From the IMG/VR virus record IMGVR_UViG_3300006804_000031, positions 1 through 47,544 of that record: a DNA stretch of 47,544 nt; one strand, given 5' to 3'. The position numbers and the translations under genes were made by a program. The notes under the pieces are model-generated. The model did not search any database. It was not told where the DNA came from and saw only the letters and a program-made list of their open reading frames with translations. Positions 31,122 through 40,029 of the stretch are shown here, in pieces. This DNA comes from a virus. The number at the start of each line of letters is the position of its first letter. Positions within the stretch are counted from its first letter, which is position 1.

Positions 31122-32155
31122 TATTGTGTCCCCGAAAGCGTGACCTTCCCAGACAGTGTGTGGATGTTTGTAGGGGAAGTAAGCACTATGCAAACCACTA
31201 TTGGCGCGGCTGCCGTGCCTGAGATTGTTTTCGACCACCAGGTTAGAGTTGTGTCTTTGAATCCGAGAACCGCCGAGAAGGTTGGTGTATCCGAGGCTGT
31301 GATTGATGTGGCACCGCCAGGGCCGGATGTCAGATAGTTGGCAAAGGTCTCGGTCTGAAGATCCAGCGTAGCGCCGCCCGAAACATCCCCGAGTAGGCTA
31401 ATGCCCGTGATGGTCGCGGTGTAGGTTATGGTATTGCAGGCTGTCTGTCCTGTGAGGACGGCTGTGCTGGAGAATCCTATCGCAATTTCATGTGTGACCG
31501 CCGTCACACCGGAGCCGCTGCATCCGCTTGTCGTCGCTCCGCCGTTTGCGTCGGTACAGAGAGACGCGCCAGTTCCCGAGACCGTGCCGGAACTCAGGAG
31601 CTTCGTGTCGGTGCCTTGGATGGCCTTGATGGAGAGCGTGCCCGGTGTACCAGCGCCGTCGCTCACAATTGCGCCTGCTGCGTCGGCGGCGGGGACTTTC
31701 CACTGGTAGGCGGTAGGAATCGACGTTGGGGCAAAGATTGTTAGGCCGTTGGCACCAAAGATAGGTAGCGTGCCCTGCCCAAAGAAGGAAGTACCGGCGA
31801 TACCAGATCCTACTTGGGTGCTCAACGTGCCAGTGAGCGATAAGTTGCCGTTGGAATCAAGCAGGCACAAAGGGCATATCGTCTGGATCGCGGTCCCGCC
31901 CGCGCTGGTCACGATGGCCCCGTTGGTCATGGTGCCGGTGGTGGTGACGGAGCCGTTCCCAGATCCCATATCTGCCCAGGTGTCCGTCGCGGTGCAAAGT
32001 CGTTCCTTCGCTGTTGAGGTGTCGAAATATTTTTCACCGGCCGCGCAATGCGTTGGAGCCGTGGCGAGTTCGGGCCACGGGGGATTAGGTCCAACTATGA
32101 CCTGAGCGAACATCGCAGGACAAACCAGGGAAAAAAGTAGCGCCTGGTATCTCAT
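31121..32155 (-). CDS. Secreted tail-fibre-like protein
   Basis: 344 residues. The signal peptide MRYQALLFSLVCPAMFA is cleaved before QV. A short Cys-containing segment (HCAAGEKYFDTSTAKERLCT) resembles stretches common in secreted proteins of soil bacteria. Gly/Thr/Ser-rich strands follow, and the C-terminal domain ends VVCIVLTSPTNIHTLSGKV. AGAGGGGAG precedes the ATG. It is the first of three consecutive exported fibre-type genes after the capsid block. Confidence 0.65.
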   Translation of the reverse strand: MRYQALLFSLVCPAMFAQVIVGPNPPWPELATAPTHCAAGEKYFDTSTAKERLCTATDTWADMGSGNGSVTTTGTMTNGAIVTSAGGTAIQTICPLCLLDSNGNLSLTGTLSTQVGSGIAGTSFFGQGTLPIFGANGLTIFAPTSIPTAYQWKVPAADAAGAIVSDGAGTPGTLSIKAIQGTDTKLLSSGTVSGTGASLCTDANGGATTSGCSGSGVTAVTHEIAIGFSSTAVLTGQTACNTITYTATITGISLLGDVSGGATLDLQTETFANYLTSGPGGATSITASDTPTFSAVLGFKDTTLTWWSKTISGTAAAPIVVCIVLTSPTNIHTLSGKVTLSGTQ

Positions 32156-32158
32156 TGT

Positions 32159-32512
32159 CTACTCCCCTCTTTCTACGAGAACCCAAACCGAATACGCACC
32201 CGTCCCCGCATAGGTACTAGAAATGGTAATGGTGCTGATTGATCGGATCAGGGCAGCGCTCGTGGCGGCATTATTAGAGGTCAGATTGAATCCCGCAGGG
32301 ATCGTAAGACTTTTAGCCCCGCTATCTGTTGTGAACCCCACTGAAAATGAGACAGACCCAGATCCAGCGGTAGAAGTTTCTGCATACACGCTTACTCTGT
32401 AGAGTCCACTGGGAAGTGAGGAGCCGACTATCGCTCCAGAAAGACTGGCGGACTGGGAAAGAAACGAAGTCACTTTCCCGCCGTTTTTTAGGCGCCCCTG
32501 GTAGTTGAGCAT
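32159..32512 (-). CDS. Small structural protein (fibre- or decoration-like)
   Basis: 117 residues, beta-rich, no signal peptide. Its strands (LPSGLYRVSVYAET, GSVSFSVGFTTDSGAKSLTI, GAYSVWVLVERGE) resemble a jelly-roll found in phage decoration or fibre-tip proteins. GGAG precedes the ATG. It ends 3 bp before the first exported fibre gene. The 85-bp gap upstream has a short GCCGG/CCGGC hairpin without a T-run. Confidence 0.55.
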   Translation of the reverse strand: MLNYQGRLKNGGKVTSFLSQSASLSGAIVGSSLPSGLYRVSVYAETSTAGSGSVSFSVGFTTDSGAKSLTIPAGFNLTSNNAATSAALIRSISTITISSTYAGTGAYSVWVLVERGE

Positions 32513-32597
32513 AGCGGCTCCATTCTGATTTGAAGCCGGTCTCTTCCGGCCGTCACGCCGCGCAAGCGTCTGGGGGCGTTCACAGAATTGCTAGGTT

Positions 32598-33014
32598 CTA
32601 GCTGACCAGCAGGAAGATTTTCATGGTCCCGGTTTCGGCACCATCGGCTACTTCCGTGTTGGTCAGGTTCGAGTAGAGCCGACACGTGAAGACGTAGGCT
32701 GTACTCGTCCTCGTCCAGACATTTGGCTGGCCGATCTTGATGTTGGTCCCGGCTGCCGTGACGACAGCGAATAGGACATCGACAGCTCGGATAGATGCGA
32801 TGCCTTTCTGGAAAGTCCCTCCCTGCTGGCCTGAAGGCATGTCAGGGAAATCGCCATGTTCGAGCGATTGCAACGGAGCGGTGAAATCGAATGTGATACC
32901 GCCAGTTGCGGTAGCGTAAGTGAATCCGATCGTCGCCGTCAGCGAAACGATACGCGGATTGGTCAGGTGCGACAGACCAATTGGTGTGGGGTTAACTACA
33001 AAGCTGTTTGCCAT
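32598..33014 (-). CDS. Capsid-proximal small structural protein
   Basis: 138 residues, beta-rich (IVSLTATIGFTYATATGGIT, IRAVDVLFAVVTAAGTNIKI, YVFTCRLYSNLTNTE). AAAGGAC ribosome site. The position immediately after the major capsid gene suggests a capsid decoration or stabilising protein; no family motif confirms this. Confidence 0.55.
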   Translation of the reverse strand: MANSFVVNPTPIGLSHLTNPRIVSLTATIGFTYATATGGITFDFTAPLQSLEHGDFPDMPSGQQGGTFQKGIASIRAVDVLFAVVTAAGTNIKIGQPNVWTRTSTAYVFTCRLYSNLTNTEVADGAETGTMKIFLLVS

Positions 33015-33041
33015 GTCGTTTGTCCTTTTTCTTTCTAAGCC

Positions 33042-34337
33042 CTAGTAACCAGAGGGCAAACTGCATCCATAGATCGTCCCTTGGCTGCCTGGGTCAAAGG
33101 ACACAAAGTTCTCGTCCTGCGTGAGAGAAAACCAGAGTCCCGCCTGCGGTGCTCCGCTCGGACCAGGGATGAAGAAGAAGCGCTGGCCACCGATCTCGAA
33201 ATAGCCGAGTTGGTTCAGCCGCGCCTTGCCCCAGAGAGAAGGAACGATCCAATCGAGGCGCGAACGATCCTGCCGGTAATCCAGCAGGTGATCGATGCCG
33301 GCGAATGGGAACGAGGACTTCGAAGCGTCCTTGGTGGCATTGGGCAGGAAATCGCGTGCCTCCATGTCCTTCGAGTTCTGGAGGTTGACGGTTAAGGCGA
33401 CCTGCTCGGAGAAAATCTGCGCGCGCTGCGAGATATTGGCGAGGCCCTTCAGCCCAGTCGGTTCCTGGCCGCGCCGTTGGCCGATTGCATCGAGTAGCAG
33501 CAGGCCGTGGTTCCAGGTCAAGGCTCCATTGGCGTTGATCGAGTTGACGGCCAATTCCGGCTCGACTGCTCGATCCAGGCCCTGATAGGTGCCCGAGGAG
33601 GCGTAAGAGTTGTGGTAGTACAGTCCCTGTTTCCAGGTTGGTGCGGCGCCGGTGGTATTGACACCATCGAAGCAGATCACATCTGTTGCTCCGGCCGAAG
33701 CGACCAGGCCACTCAAAGTGATCTTTTTGTTGGAGTAGTCGATTTTGGTCACGAACATTCCCGAGGCGCGCAGTGTGTTGAAGTCGCTCGAATACACGAC
33801 GACATACATGCCGCGCCGCATACGCTGAATGCCAAAATTTGCATCGAGCGTATAAGTGGTAGCGCCCGAAACGGTAGCGGTGGCCGTCGCAGTTCCTGCT
33901 ACTGCCGTGCCATCTGTGTGGAAGCTGAAATCGTTGTAGACGGCGAATTCCCTCATCGCCCTCTTCATCGTTTCCTTGAAAACCGATCCGGCCGGTGAGA
34001 CTTTGGCATCGGCCGTTGCATCCATCTTGAGCTTCGACAACTCAAAGTTGAGGCGCAGGGGGAAGAACGTCGAGATGAGCCGATCCCCAGTCATTGAGGA
34101 GCCGCGGCCCATGTCGCCGAAGTTGTTGTCGTAAGTTCCGAACCGACCGCCGGCCGATAGCCAAATGGGAGCCCGGAAATCGCGCTCACCTACTCGCGTT
34201 ACTTCCGTCTTCTCGATTAGGTTCGACGCGACGACAAATGATTCCTGCCATTCTTGCAGCTTTGGCCGGATGACCTCCGACTGCATCCAAAGTGAGTTTG
34301 TGTTGGTATAACCGTGAGTGGTACTGGCGTCTGCCAT
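33042..34337 (-). CDS. Major capsid protein candidate
   Basis: 431 residues. The layout fits an HK97-fold capsid protein of the larger short-tail type: an N-terminal arm, a long spine helix (VFKETMKRAMREFAVYNDFS), a beta insert around residues 145-225, and a C-terminal beta domain (YFEIGGQRFFFIPGPSG ... LWFSLTQDENFVSFDPG). It lies directly after a scaffold-like gene and is followed by a small structural gene. An AAAAGGAA ribosome site is present. Assignment rests on size, context and layout, not on a diagnostic motif. Confidence 0.7.
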   Translation of the reverse strand: MADASTTHGYTNTNSLWMQSEVIRPKLQEWQESFVVASNLIEKTEVTRVGERDFRAPIWLSAGGRFGTYDNNFGDMGRGSSMTGDRLISTFFPLRLNFELSKLKMDATADAKVSPAGSVFKETMKRAMREFAVYNDFSFHTDGTAVAGTATATATVSGATTYTLDANFGIQRMRRGMYVVVYSSDFNTLRASGMFVTKIDYSNKKITLSGLVASAGATDVICFDGVNTTGAAPTWKQGLYYHNSYASSGTYQGLDRAVEPELAVNSINANGALTWNHGLLLLDAIGQRRGQEPTGLKGLANISQRAQIFSEQVALTVNLQNSKDMEARDFLPNATKDASKSSFPFAGIDHLLDYRQDRSRLDWIVPSLWGKARLNQLGYFEIGGQRFFFIPGPSGAPQAGLWFSLTQDENFVSFDPGSQGTIYGCSLPSGY

Positions 34338-34432
34338 AGGAATTCCTTTTGATCGTCAGGTACACTTGTCCTGAGCGAATCGAATGAATTTGGTACTGCG
34401 GCGGGAGTTAGTAGGCCGCCGTGCGGATTCCG

Positions 34433-35842
34433 CTAGATACCGAAGTTCTGCCGGAAAATCTCATCAATCTCTGCGCTCGGGTCTCGCCCTTTGACTGCCG
34501 TTCCCACCTTCGTGAGATCGGGGGCAATCGAGCGCCTGACTGGAGATCCTCCGGCCAGGTTCTTCTGGCTGGCGGAATTCGCTAACTGCTGATGCCGTTG
34601 TCTGTTTTGCTCGACAACGGTATTGGTGGCCTGTGGCAGCAGACGCTTCACTTCAGAAGTGATGATGCTTTTGGCCCTTGCTGCATACCGCTTCACGGCT
34701 TTATCCAGGTCCCTTTCGGACCCGGATCGCCGGGCGGATTCCATATCGAGATCGTAGAGCGATTTCCACTCTGCGTTCTCGGAAACTTTCTTTTCAACCC
34801 CGCTGAGTACTCCGGTGCGGATCATCTCGAGCAGGGCCGGTCGATCTTTGAATCCTTCCTTGACCTTGGAGAGCAATTCGTCGGCAATTTCCATGACCGC
34901 CGACTCGCGCTTGGCGTTGGCGTTGGCTTCCCACTGTTTGGACTGCTCCTGGAAGTGCTGATGCCGAATCGCGTTGATGCGGCGCTCTTCCTGCTGCAGT
35001 TCGGCACGTTGCTGGGCGTATGGGTCCACGCTTCGCGCGTCATCGATCTGCTTATATCTCCCGGTAAGTTCCCAATTCGTCCTTTGGATGCGGAATATCT
35101 CTGCCTGGGCGGCCGAGATGCGTTTGGGGTCTCGGGATGCCTCTGCCTGGCGCAGTGCGTCAAACGCAGCCGGATAAAGCGCATCGAAGCTGGTCGTGAT
35201 GATCGGTTCGGCTATGGTGCTGTTGAAAACCTGCGGAGCCGATCCAGCCAGAACACGTGTTCCATGCGCCACCATCTGCCCGAAGGCCTGCGGGTTGCCG
35301 GAATCGACCGCGACATTGACCAGATGCTGGACGAACGTCCCAATTCGGTTCGGGTCACCCGAAATCAGGTCGGCATTCATCCGGCGTAGGTCCGTGAAGC
35401 CCTGATAATGCTCGACGGCGGCCTCGGGTGTGAATTCTGGGATCTGTTCACGGATTTGCCGGAGCTCTTGATGCTCGGAAACGAGAAGCTTTCCTTTGGT
35501 CTCTGAAAAATGCCACTTTTTAGCACCATCACGCGAGGTCGTAATTTCTGGTTCGCCTATTTCATCGTCTGCCGGCTCCGCTGGAGCCTGTTCAGTGGCT
35601 TCTGCGCCCTCTTTTTCAGGCGCCGCGGCTTCCTGGCCGGGTTCCGGCGCTAATTCTTCGGGCGGCCGTCCATCGGGAGGCCCGATGGACTCCTCAGGAT
35701 TGGAGAATTCAGGTGCTGTGAAGCCTGGGCCGGCTCCTGTGGTGGCGCTGGTCGTCCCAGTCTCAAAAGCGGCGTCAATTTGGGAGTCTACGAAGCCAGA
35801 AGATGGCAGTGTGCCGGCATCGGGCGCTAACGTTTCAGGCAT
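34433..35842 (-). CDS. Scaffold-like protein
   Basis: 469 residues. A low-complexity acidic Pro/Glu/Ala N-terminal third (residues 1-115) is followed by long helices (QRAELQQEERRINAIRHQHF and others) and a basic C-terminus (AVKRYAARAKSIITSEVKR) that could contact the capsid shell. Position between portal and capsid plus composition fit a scaffolding protein. The ribosome site AGGAG is 5 nt upstream, and a strong terminator-like hairpin lies in the leader. The 95-bp gap after it holds no gene. Confidence 0.7.
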   Translation of the reverse strand: MPETLAPDAGTLPSSGFVDSQIDAAFETGTTSATTGAGPGFTAPEFSNPEESIGPPDGRPPEELAPEPGQEAAAPEKEGAEATEQAPAEPADDEIGEPEITTSRDGAKKWHFSETKGKLLVSEHQELRQIREQIPEFTPEAAVEHYQGFTDLRRMNADLISGDPNRIGTFVQHLVNVAVDSGNPQAFGQMVAHGTRVLAGSAPQVFNSTIAEPIITTSFDALYPAAFDALRQAEASRDPKRISAAQAEIFRIQRTNWELTGRYKQIDDARSVDPYAQQRAELQQEERRINAIRHQHFQEQSKQWEANANAKRESAVMEIADELLSKVKEGFKDRPALLEMIRTGVLSGVEKKVSENAEWKSLYDLDMESARRSGSERDLDKAVKRYAARAKSIITSEVKRLLPQATNTVVEQNRQRHQQLANSASQKNLAGGSPVRRSIAPDLTKVGTAVKGRDPSAEIDEIFRQNFGI

Positions 35843-35889
35843 TGGATCTCCTATTCAGGAAAATCTTGAAAATTTGGTCCCGGAAAACG

Positions 35890-35932
35890 AAAAAGGGGCC
35901 ACCGATGACGTGTTAGGTCATCAGCGACCCCC
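35890..35932 (-). terminator. Strong intrinsic terminator / attenuator upstream of the scaffold gene
   Basis: On the minus strand a 16-bp stem (35932-35917 with 35909-35894) closes a 7-nt loop and is followed by TTTTT. Five of the pairs are G-U wobbles that exist only in minus-strand RNA, so the structure is directional. It lies between the portal-side genes and the scaffold/capsid genes, so capsid expression needs read-through or another promoter. The rest of 35843-36012 shows no gene. Confidence 0.75.
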
Positions 35933-36012
35933 TTCGAAGGTTCGCTTTCCGGGATTTACAGCATCGCCGCGGTCATGAGGCGCGACGAAACGGTTAGAAA
36001 ATGGCGGTTACA

Positions 36013-36336
36013 TTATCGTTTTCTCAGATCGTGCTGTCGGACCGCCGTCTCAAACATCCGGCGCCGCTGGTCATGTATCGATGCGCGAATGCGGTGGTCA
36101 GGGTCTGGGGATTCAGTTCCGCAGAGGATACGTGCCTGTTGCTGAGCTTGTGCCAATTGGGCGCGCTCCTGCTCAAAATACATTTGCGTCTCTTGTATCC
36201 CAGCCCTTATACGTCCCTCGATGAACTGTACGACTTCATTAGATGGGCACCAGACTGCGTGTTCTGCCCGGCCGAACACGCATCCCTCGCAGCATTGGCT
36301 GGGGCGATACGGGCGCGAGTAGAGAGGTTCGCTCAT
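36013..36336 (-). CDS. Small Cys-containing hypothetical protein
   Basis: 107 residues. The N-terminus MSEPLYSRPYRPSQCCEGC carries a CCxxC cluster, with further Cys at CPSNE and ILCGTE, and a central helix rich in Gln/Glu. The preceding gene also begins MSExxYS and has CCxxC, so the two may be related. The start overlaps the upstream stop (ATGA). A metal-binding function is possible. Confidence 0.55.
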   Translation of the reverse strand: MSEPLYSRPYRPSQCCEGCVFGRAEHAVWCPSNEVVQFIEGRIRAGIQETQMYFEQERAQLAQAQQQARILCGTESPDPDHRIRASIHDQRRRMFETAVRQHDLRKR

Positions 36337-36566
36337 TGCTCAGTATGATCCGGCCCTCTATGGAATCCAGTTGGTCCCCGATCCGTGGACTTATAGTCCG
36401 CTGGCATTGAAGCAAACGCCCCACCGGGTTGCATTTTCTGCGGCATTTTGCTGTACAACGCCCCACAAATGGAGCAACATTCATGGGCTCCCGCTGGTTT
36501 GGATTTCAACCGCTCCAGCGCCTCGTGGCAATCGCATTCTTGGTTGGAGTAGACTGATTCACTCAT
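36333..36566 (-). CDS. Small Cys-rich hypothetical protein
   Basis: 77 residues from ATG 36566 (a TTG 15 bp upstream is less likely). CDCHEALERL and HECCSICGALY give a C-x-C ... CCxxC set that could hold zinc. The C-terminal half is polar. It overlaps the upstream gene by 8 bp and the next by 4 bp (ATGA). Confidence 0.5.
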   Translation of the reverse strand: MSESVYSNQECDCHEALERLKSKPAGAHECCSICGALYSKMPQKMQPGGAFASMPADYKSTDRGPTGFHRGPDHTEQ

Positions 36567-36780
36567 TGGGTACCCGTTCAAGACTGTAGAATACCCCCTC
36601 GTATGTGGCTTGTGCTGGAAGAGCCTTCCGCATCGCCTGTCTCATCTTCATCGCTCGTTCGTGTCGTGAGTGGAACCAGACAACCGACCCATCACGTAGC
36701 TGAAGCGCACAGGCCGGATAACGATGGGAAATCTCAGTGCGTCGAACTGGCGGAAGATCTTTGTTTAGATATCCGAACAT
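36559..36780 (-). CDS. Small hypothetical protein after the portal gene
   Basis: 73 residues, basic and helical at the C-terminus (RHERAMKMRQAMRKALPAQ), with an N-terminal PPVRRTEISHRYP. It starts 9 bp after the portal stop, with only a weak ribosome site. No family is recognised. Confidence 0.5.
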   Translation of the reverse strand: MFGYLNKDLPPVRRTEISHRYPACALQLRDGSVVWFHSRHERAMKMRQAMRKALPAQATYEGVFYSLERVPNE

Positions 36781-36789
36781 CTCAACATT

Positions 36790-39135
36790 CTACTGTATCG
36801 GTAAATTGGCCGGTGGTGCGCTGATCGGCCCTGGTTCATTCGTTCCTGGAGGTGCTGCTATGTTCGTGCTGGCCGCCGCCGCCGAACCATTAGGCTTCGC
36901 GTGGAGCGGTTTGCCGATGGGTTTTTGAGGAACTCCGGGAGGAGGTACTGGACTCGTTCCCGGAGGTGGTGCTGGCGGAGAGAGCGCCAACTTATGCTGT
37001 TGCCAGAAGTTTACCACGTTCTGAAAGTTCGGGTTCTCGTCCTGCGCCTGCTGCCCCTCATCGGAGATCATCCATGCCCGCAGGAGGTCCGAGACAATGG
37101 CATGGTCATCGAATGCATCCACCTGCACGATCTGGCCGGCCAGGAGCTTCTTGACCGCGCGCCGTACTTTCTCTCTCGCAGCTTCAACTGGCGCCCACAT
37201 GCCTGGCACGCCAAGGTAGCGCTGTAACTTGCCAGCATTGAATGGCGAATCGAAACCTACCGCAGTAGAGATCGGCGGAGCGTTGAGCATGATATCCTTG
37301 ATCCCATCTCTACGCTCTGCGAAAGTATCCGGCATCCCCGGATCAGCCTCGAAGTGATAGCCTTCGTCGGCCAGTTCCGCAATATCGGCCGTCCTGGAAT
37401 AGGTCCCAAGAAACCCTTCATCCGATGCCACGCGAATCTGCCCTGTTCCGTATTGCGCCATCTGCTTAACTGCATTGAGGGTCAACCCGCAGTTGAACGC
37501 CCGGATATTGTCATAGGTGATCGACATCTGCATCAGGGCCATCTGCTTCTCAATCAGAGCCTGCTTTGCCGTCTTCTCAGTGGGGTCGTATCCTCCATAG
37601 ATCGAGCGATTGACGCCCACGAGTTCGCGGCCCATTTCACGCTGCGAGTTCTGTAGATTAGTTACGTCAGGGGAAATTGTGGCAACCGGGAAAGGGTAAA
37701 CCTGGTCCTGAAGGCGCACGCCGCCGCCGGGTTTCGTCCAGATGAAGTCTGCCGCATTCGGAGGGCGGTTCTCGAGCGATTCCCGATCCATAATTTCGTT
37801 CGACACCAGAAGCGCCGGTAACTGCTTCATCACCGCCTCTTCCTGCATGTTGACGGTGTTGTTCGTAATGTCCTGGGCCGGAATCTCATCGGTGCAGAGC
37901 GCATCAGACATGAGTTTGCTCGATACCGTTGGCTTGCAAATCTCCCAACAGTCGAACAAGTCTTCATCTTTGATGTCCACCAGATCGCCGTTAACGAAGT
38001 CCAGCCGACAGCCCTTGGGATAGATGTCCTTCATCAGATCGCACAGCTTCTGCTTGCCCTGGACGGCGAATTGCGCCGGTACGTCGCCTTTGATGAGTTC
38101 GTAGATCGAAGGTTTCAGCCAGTTGAGCTCGGAGCGCCAGAGATTAGGATGTGGAAAGCGAACTCCGGTCGGTGACGATAGCGACCCGCGCACCTCGACC
38201 CCAGATTGCTTCGATGAAGTCGTTCCCCCTTCTGATGCTGACTCCAACTTGTCCCTGAGTTGAGGGTACATCGTCACCAGCTTTCCCTTTGGCATGTCGC
38301 GTTCGAGCTTCAGGTATTCCAACTCCAGTTTGGCTGCGGCATAGAACGAGATCGAGACCTCAAGTGCGGAGTAGATATCAAGCTCGACGCTACCGTTTTC
38401 GTATTTGTTGATCTTGCCCGTATCGTGCGGGATCGGTACCGTATCAGGCTTGATGAAATTCTCATCACCTAACGGTCCCCCGCAGGTAGGGCAGGACGCA
38501 ACGGAACCCTGCTCGCCTTCGGTAGCCTCATGGCAGGTCGGACATGCGTAACGCCCAGGTGTCAGCGGGACATCCTGCGTCTCGATGACTGGCTCCTCGG
38601 TATAACCGTACTTTGCTCCGTCGGCGCTGTAGTAGGTCCACCCGAATGCCGGGCCGAGAATCCACAGAATGAACGCCGTCTGCCGCGTCTTCTCATCCAT
38701 GTTCCATTTGTCGTGCAAATCCTGCGCCACCACATCGGCCAGAATCGCTTGGCGCTCGCCATCGTCTGACTCGGGGTCGTCGGCCACCGCTCGCACAGTT
38801 GGCGCCTTGCCCATCACCGCGACGGCCTTCAGGCAATCGCCGCGGATGATGTTGAAGACGTAATCGAACTGACCGACCTGGGCATCCGGGCTGAAGTTGT
38901 TCGCCAGCGGAGCGCCAGAGGACCCGAAGTCCGCAAAGTTCGTGCCAATCCACTGCGGGACGATGTTCTGCTTCCCCTCGAAGTAGAGGTGGTTCCTCCG
39001 CATCGTGCGGTAGGTGACGATCTTCTCCTGCTCGCAGTCCGGGTCAACCTCATCGTCGATCAGCTTCTTCAGCGGCGTTTTGAGGAGGATGAGGAGCGTC
39101 TTCTTATCGAGTTGTGGGAGGCCTGGGGCCATCAT
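36790..39135 (-). CDS. Portal protein (large, P22-like class) with inserted zinc ribbon
   Basis: 781 residues from ATG 39135, which overlaps the upstream stop as ATGA. It forms the head vertex ring through which DNA enters. The size and layout match the large portals of short-tailed phages: N-terminal helices, a stem/wing region, VNRSIYGGYDPTEKTAKQAL with a long following helix, and a Pro-rich tail from about residue 725. Unusually, Cys198, Cys201, Cys215 and Cys218 (ACPTC ... SCPTC) form a CxxC-x13-CxxC zinc-ribbon-like insert. It lies between the terminase and scaffold genes. Confidence 0.8.
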   Translation of the reverse strand: MMAPGLPQLDKKTLLILLKTPLKKLIDDEVDPDCEQEKIVTYRTMRRNHLYFEGKQNIVPQWIGTNFADFGSSGAPLANNFSPDAQVGQFDYVFNIIRGDCLKAVAVMGKAPTVRAVADDPESDDGERQAILADVVAQDLHDKWNMDEKTRQTAFILWILGPAFGWTYYSADGAKYGYTEEPVIETQDVPLTPGRYACPTCHEATEGEQGSVASCPTCGGPLGDENFIKPDTVPIPHDTGKINKYENGSVELDIYSALEVSISFYAAAKLELEYLKLERDMPKGKLVTMYPQLRDKLESASEGGTTSSKQSGVEVRGSLSSPTGVRFPHPNLWRSELNWLKPSIYELIKGDVPAQFAVQGKQKLCDLMKDIYPKGCRLDFVNGDLVDIKDEDLFDCWEICKPTVSSKLMSDALCTDEIPAQDITNNTVNMQEEAVMKQLPALLVSNEIMDRESLENRPPNAADFIWTKPGGGVRLQDQVYPFPVATISPDVTNLQNSQREMGRELVGVNRSIYGGYDPTEKTAKQALIEKQMALMQMSITYDNIRAFNCGLTLNAVKQMAQYGTGQIRVASDEGFLGTYSRTADIAELADEGYHFEADPGMPDTFAERRDGIKDIMLNAPPISTAVGFDSPFNAGKLQRYLGVPGMWAPVEAAREKVRRAVKKLLAGQIVQVDAFDDHAIVSDLLRAWMISDEGQQAQDENPNFQNVVNFWQQHKLALSPPAPPPGTSPVPPPGVPQKPIGKPLHAKPNGSAAAASTNIAAPPGTNEPGPISAPPANLPIQ

Positions 39136-39506
39136 CCGGCTTCTCCGTGTACTGTCTTCCACTGATCCTTAGCCTGCGAGATGAAGTTGAGGGTTTCCTT
39201 CTTGCGGATCATCGCCGTCTGGCTCATCGGTCGTTCAATCGGTCCCGGCTTCTGCTCAACCGACCGCCCCTCGGGAATGCCCGGCGCCTCAGGATATAGC
39301 TTTATGCCGTACTGCCGCTGCCATTCCACGTTAGCGATCGTCTTCAGCGCGTCCGACAGTTCCTTGTCCTTGCGAGTGAACTGCTCATACCAGCGGTCGC
39401 GCTCGTTCTGAACCGCGATGAGCCGGTCCTCGGCCAGCACGCGGGCGTCGTTGGCAGCATCGAGCAGGCGCTTAAGGGCGATGGGGTTTAGATTGATCGG
39501 GAGCAT
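39132..39506 (-). CDS. Coiled-coil hypothetical protein before the portal
   Basis: 124 residues from ATG 39506 (TGATG overlap with the upstream stop; a GTG 3 nt earlier is also possible). It has an N-terminal coiled coil (ALKRLLDAANDARVLAEDRL) and a polar C-terminus ending FISQAKDQWKTVHGEAG. No family is recognised. It is co-translated with the portal. Confidence 0.55.
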   Translation of the reverse strand: MLPINLNPIALKRLLDAANDARVLAEDRLIAVQNERDRWYEQFTRKDKELSDALKTIANVEWQRQYGIKLYPEAPGIPEGRSVEQKPGPIERPMSQTAMIRKKETLNFISQAKDQWKTVHGEAG

Positions 39507-39760
39507 CACTTTGTCATCCGCTCCAGTTCCTGCAGCTCCAGGTCTGTCGCCATACCGCGATGGTCACCCATGAGCCGTAGCTGTTTACGCTTGCCACATT
39601 CACACGAAAGTACAACCAGTGTGTATCCCCACAGGCACCGCAAACTATCGACCGTGTAACAACCCCAGACCGCAGCGGATGGGTTGGCATCGTTGAAAAC
39701 ACACGACAGCATCCTGAACCTGTGCCCGACGATCAGCGCGTGGTAGAGACGCTTGAGCAT
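39506..39760 (-). CDS. Small basic Cys-containing protein
   Basis: 84 residues from ATG 39760, sharing its A with the upstream TAA (TAATG). RLYHALIVGHRFRMLSCVF and VDSLRCLWGYTLVVLSCECG give Cys residues that could bind metal. A helical acidic end follows. No family is recognised. Confidence 0.5.
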   Translation of the reverse strand: MLKRLYHALIVGHRFRMLSCVFNDANPSAAVWGCYTVDSLRCLWGYTLVVLSCECGKRKQLRLMGDHRGMATDLELQELERMTK

Positions 39761-40029
39761 TACAGGCCTCCGACGAATCGCATCTGCCAGACCTTGTAGT
39801 GGCGGTACCCGCCGCACTCCCACTCGCGGGCTTTGAGCACATTCCAGTATGAGGGCAACCAAAATAACGCTATACCGTAGAATCTGCCATACCTAGGGAC
39901 GCCAGTGGTCCCCCAATCCGGTGCGCCATCCGAAATAAGTAGAGAGAACAGCGGTGTGCTACAAATCAGGTAATCCGCATCGAACTGGAAGCGCCAATAC
40001 TGCCTCCAGAGCCAGAGAAGCCGTCTCAC
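39760..40029 (-). CDS. Small aromatic-rich protein
   Basis: 89 residues from GTG 40029, overlapping the upstream TAG (TAGTG). It is very rich in Trp, Tyr and Phe (RRLLWLWRQYWRFQFDADYL, FYGIALFWLPSYWNV). It may be membrane-associated. Longer upstream readings are Arg/Gly-rich and lie inside the preceding gene, so they are not used. Confidence 0.45.
   Translation of the reverse strand: MRRLLWLWRQYWRFQFDADYLICSTPLFSLLISDGAPDWGTTGVPRYGRFYGIALFWLPSYWNVLKAREWECGGYRHYKVWQMRFVGGL

Noticed and set aside
32535-32550. GCCGG/CCGGC hairpin after the small capsid-proximal gene
   Set aside because: Five-pair stem and no T-run; not a terminator on sequence alone.
34402-34425. GGCGG/CCGCC repeat between scaffold and capsid genes
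   Set aside because: Short stem, long loop, no T-run in either direction.
34592-35389. 265-codon plus-strand open frame
   Set aside because: Antisense to the scaffold-like gene, no start signal, and composition is that of a shadow.
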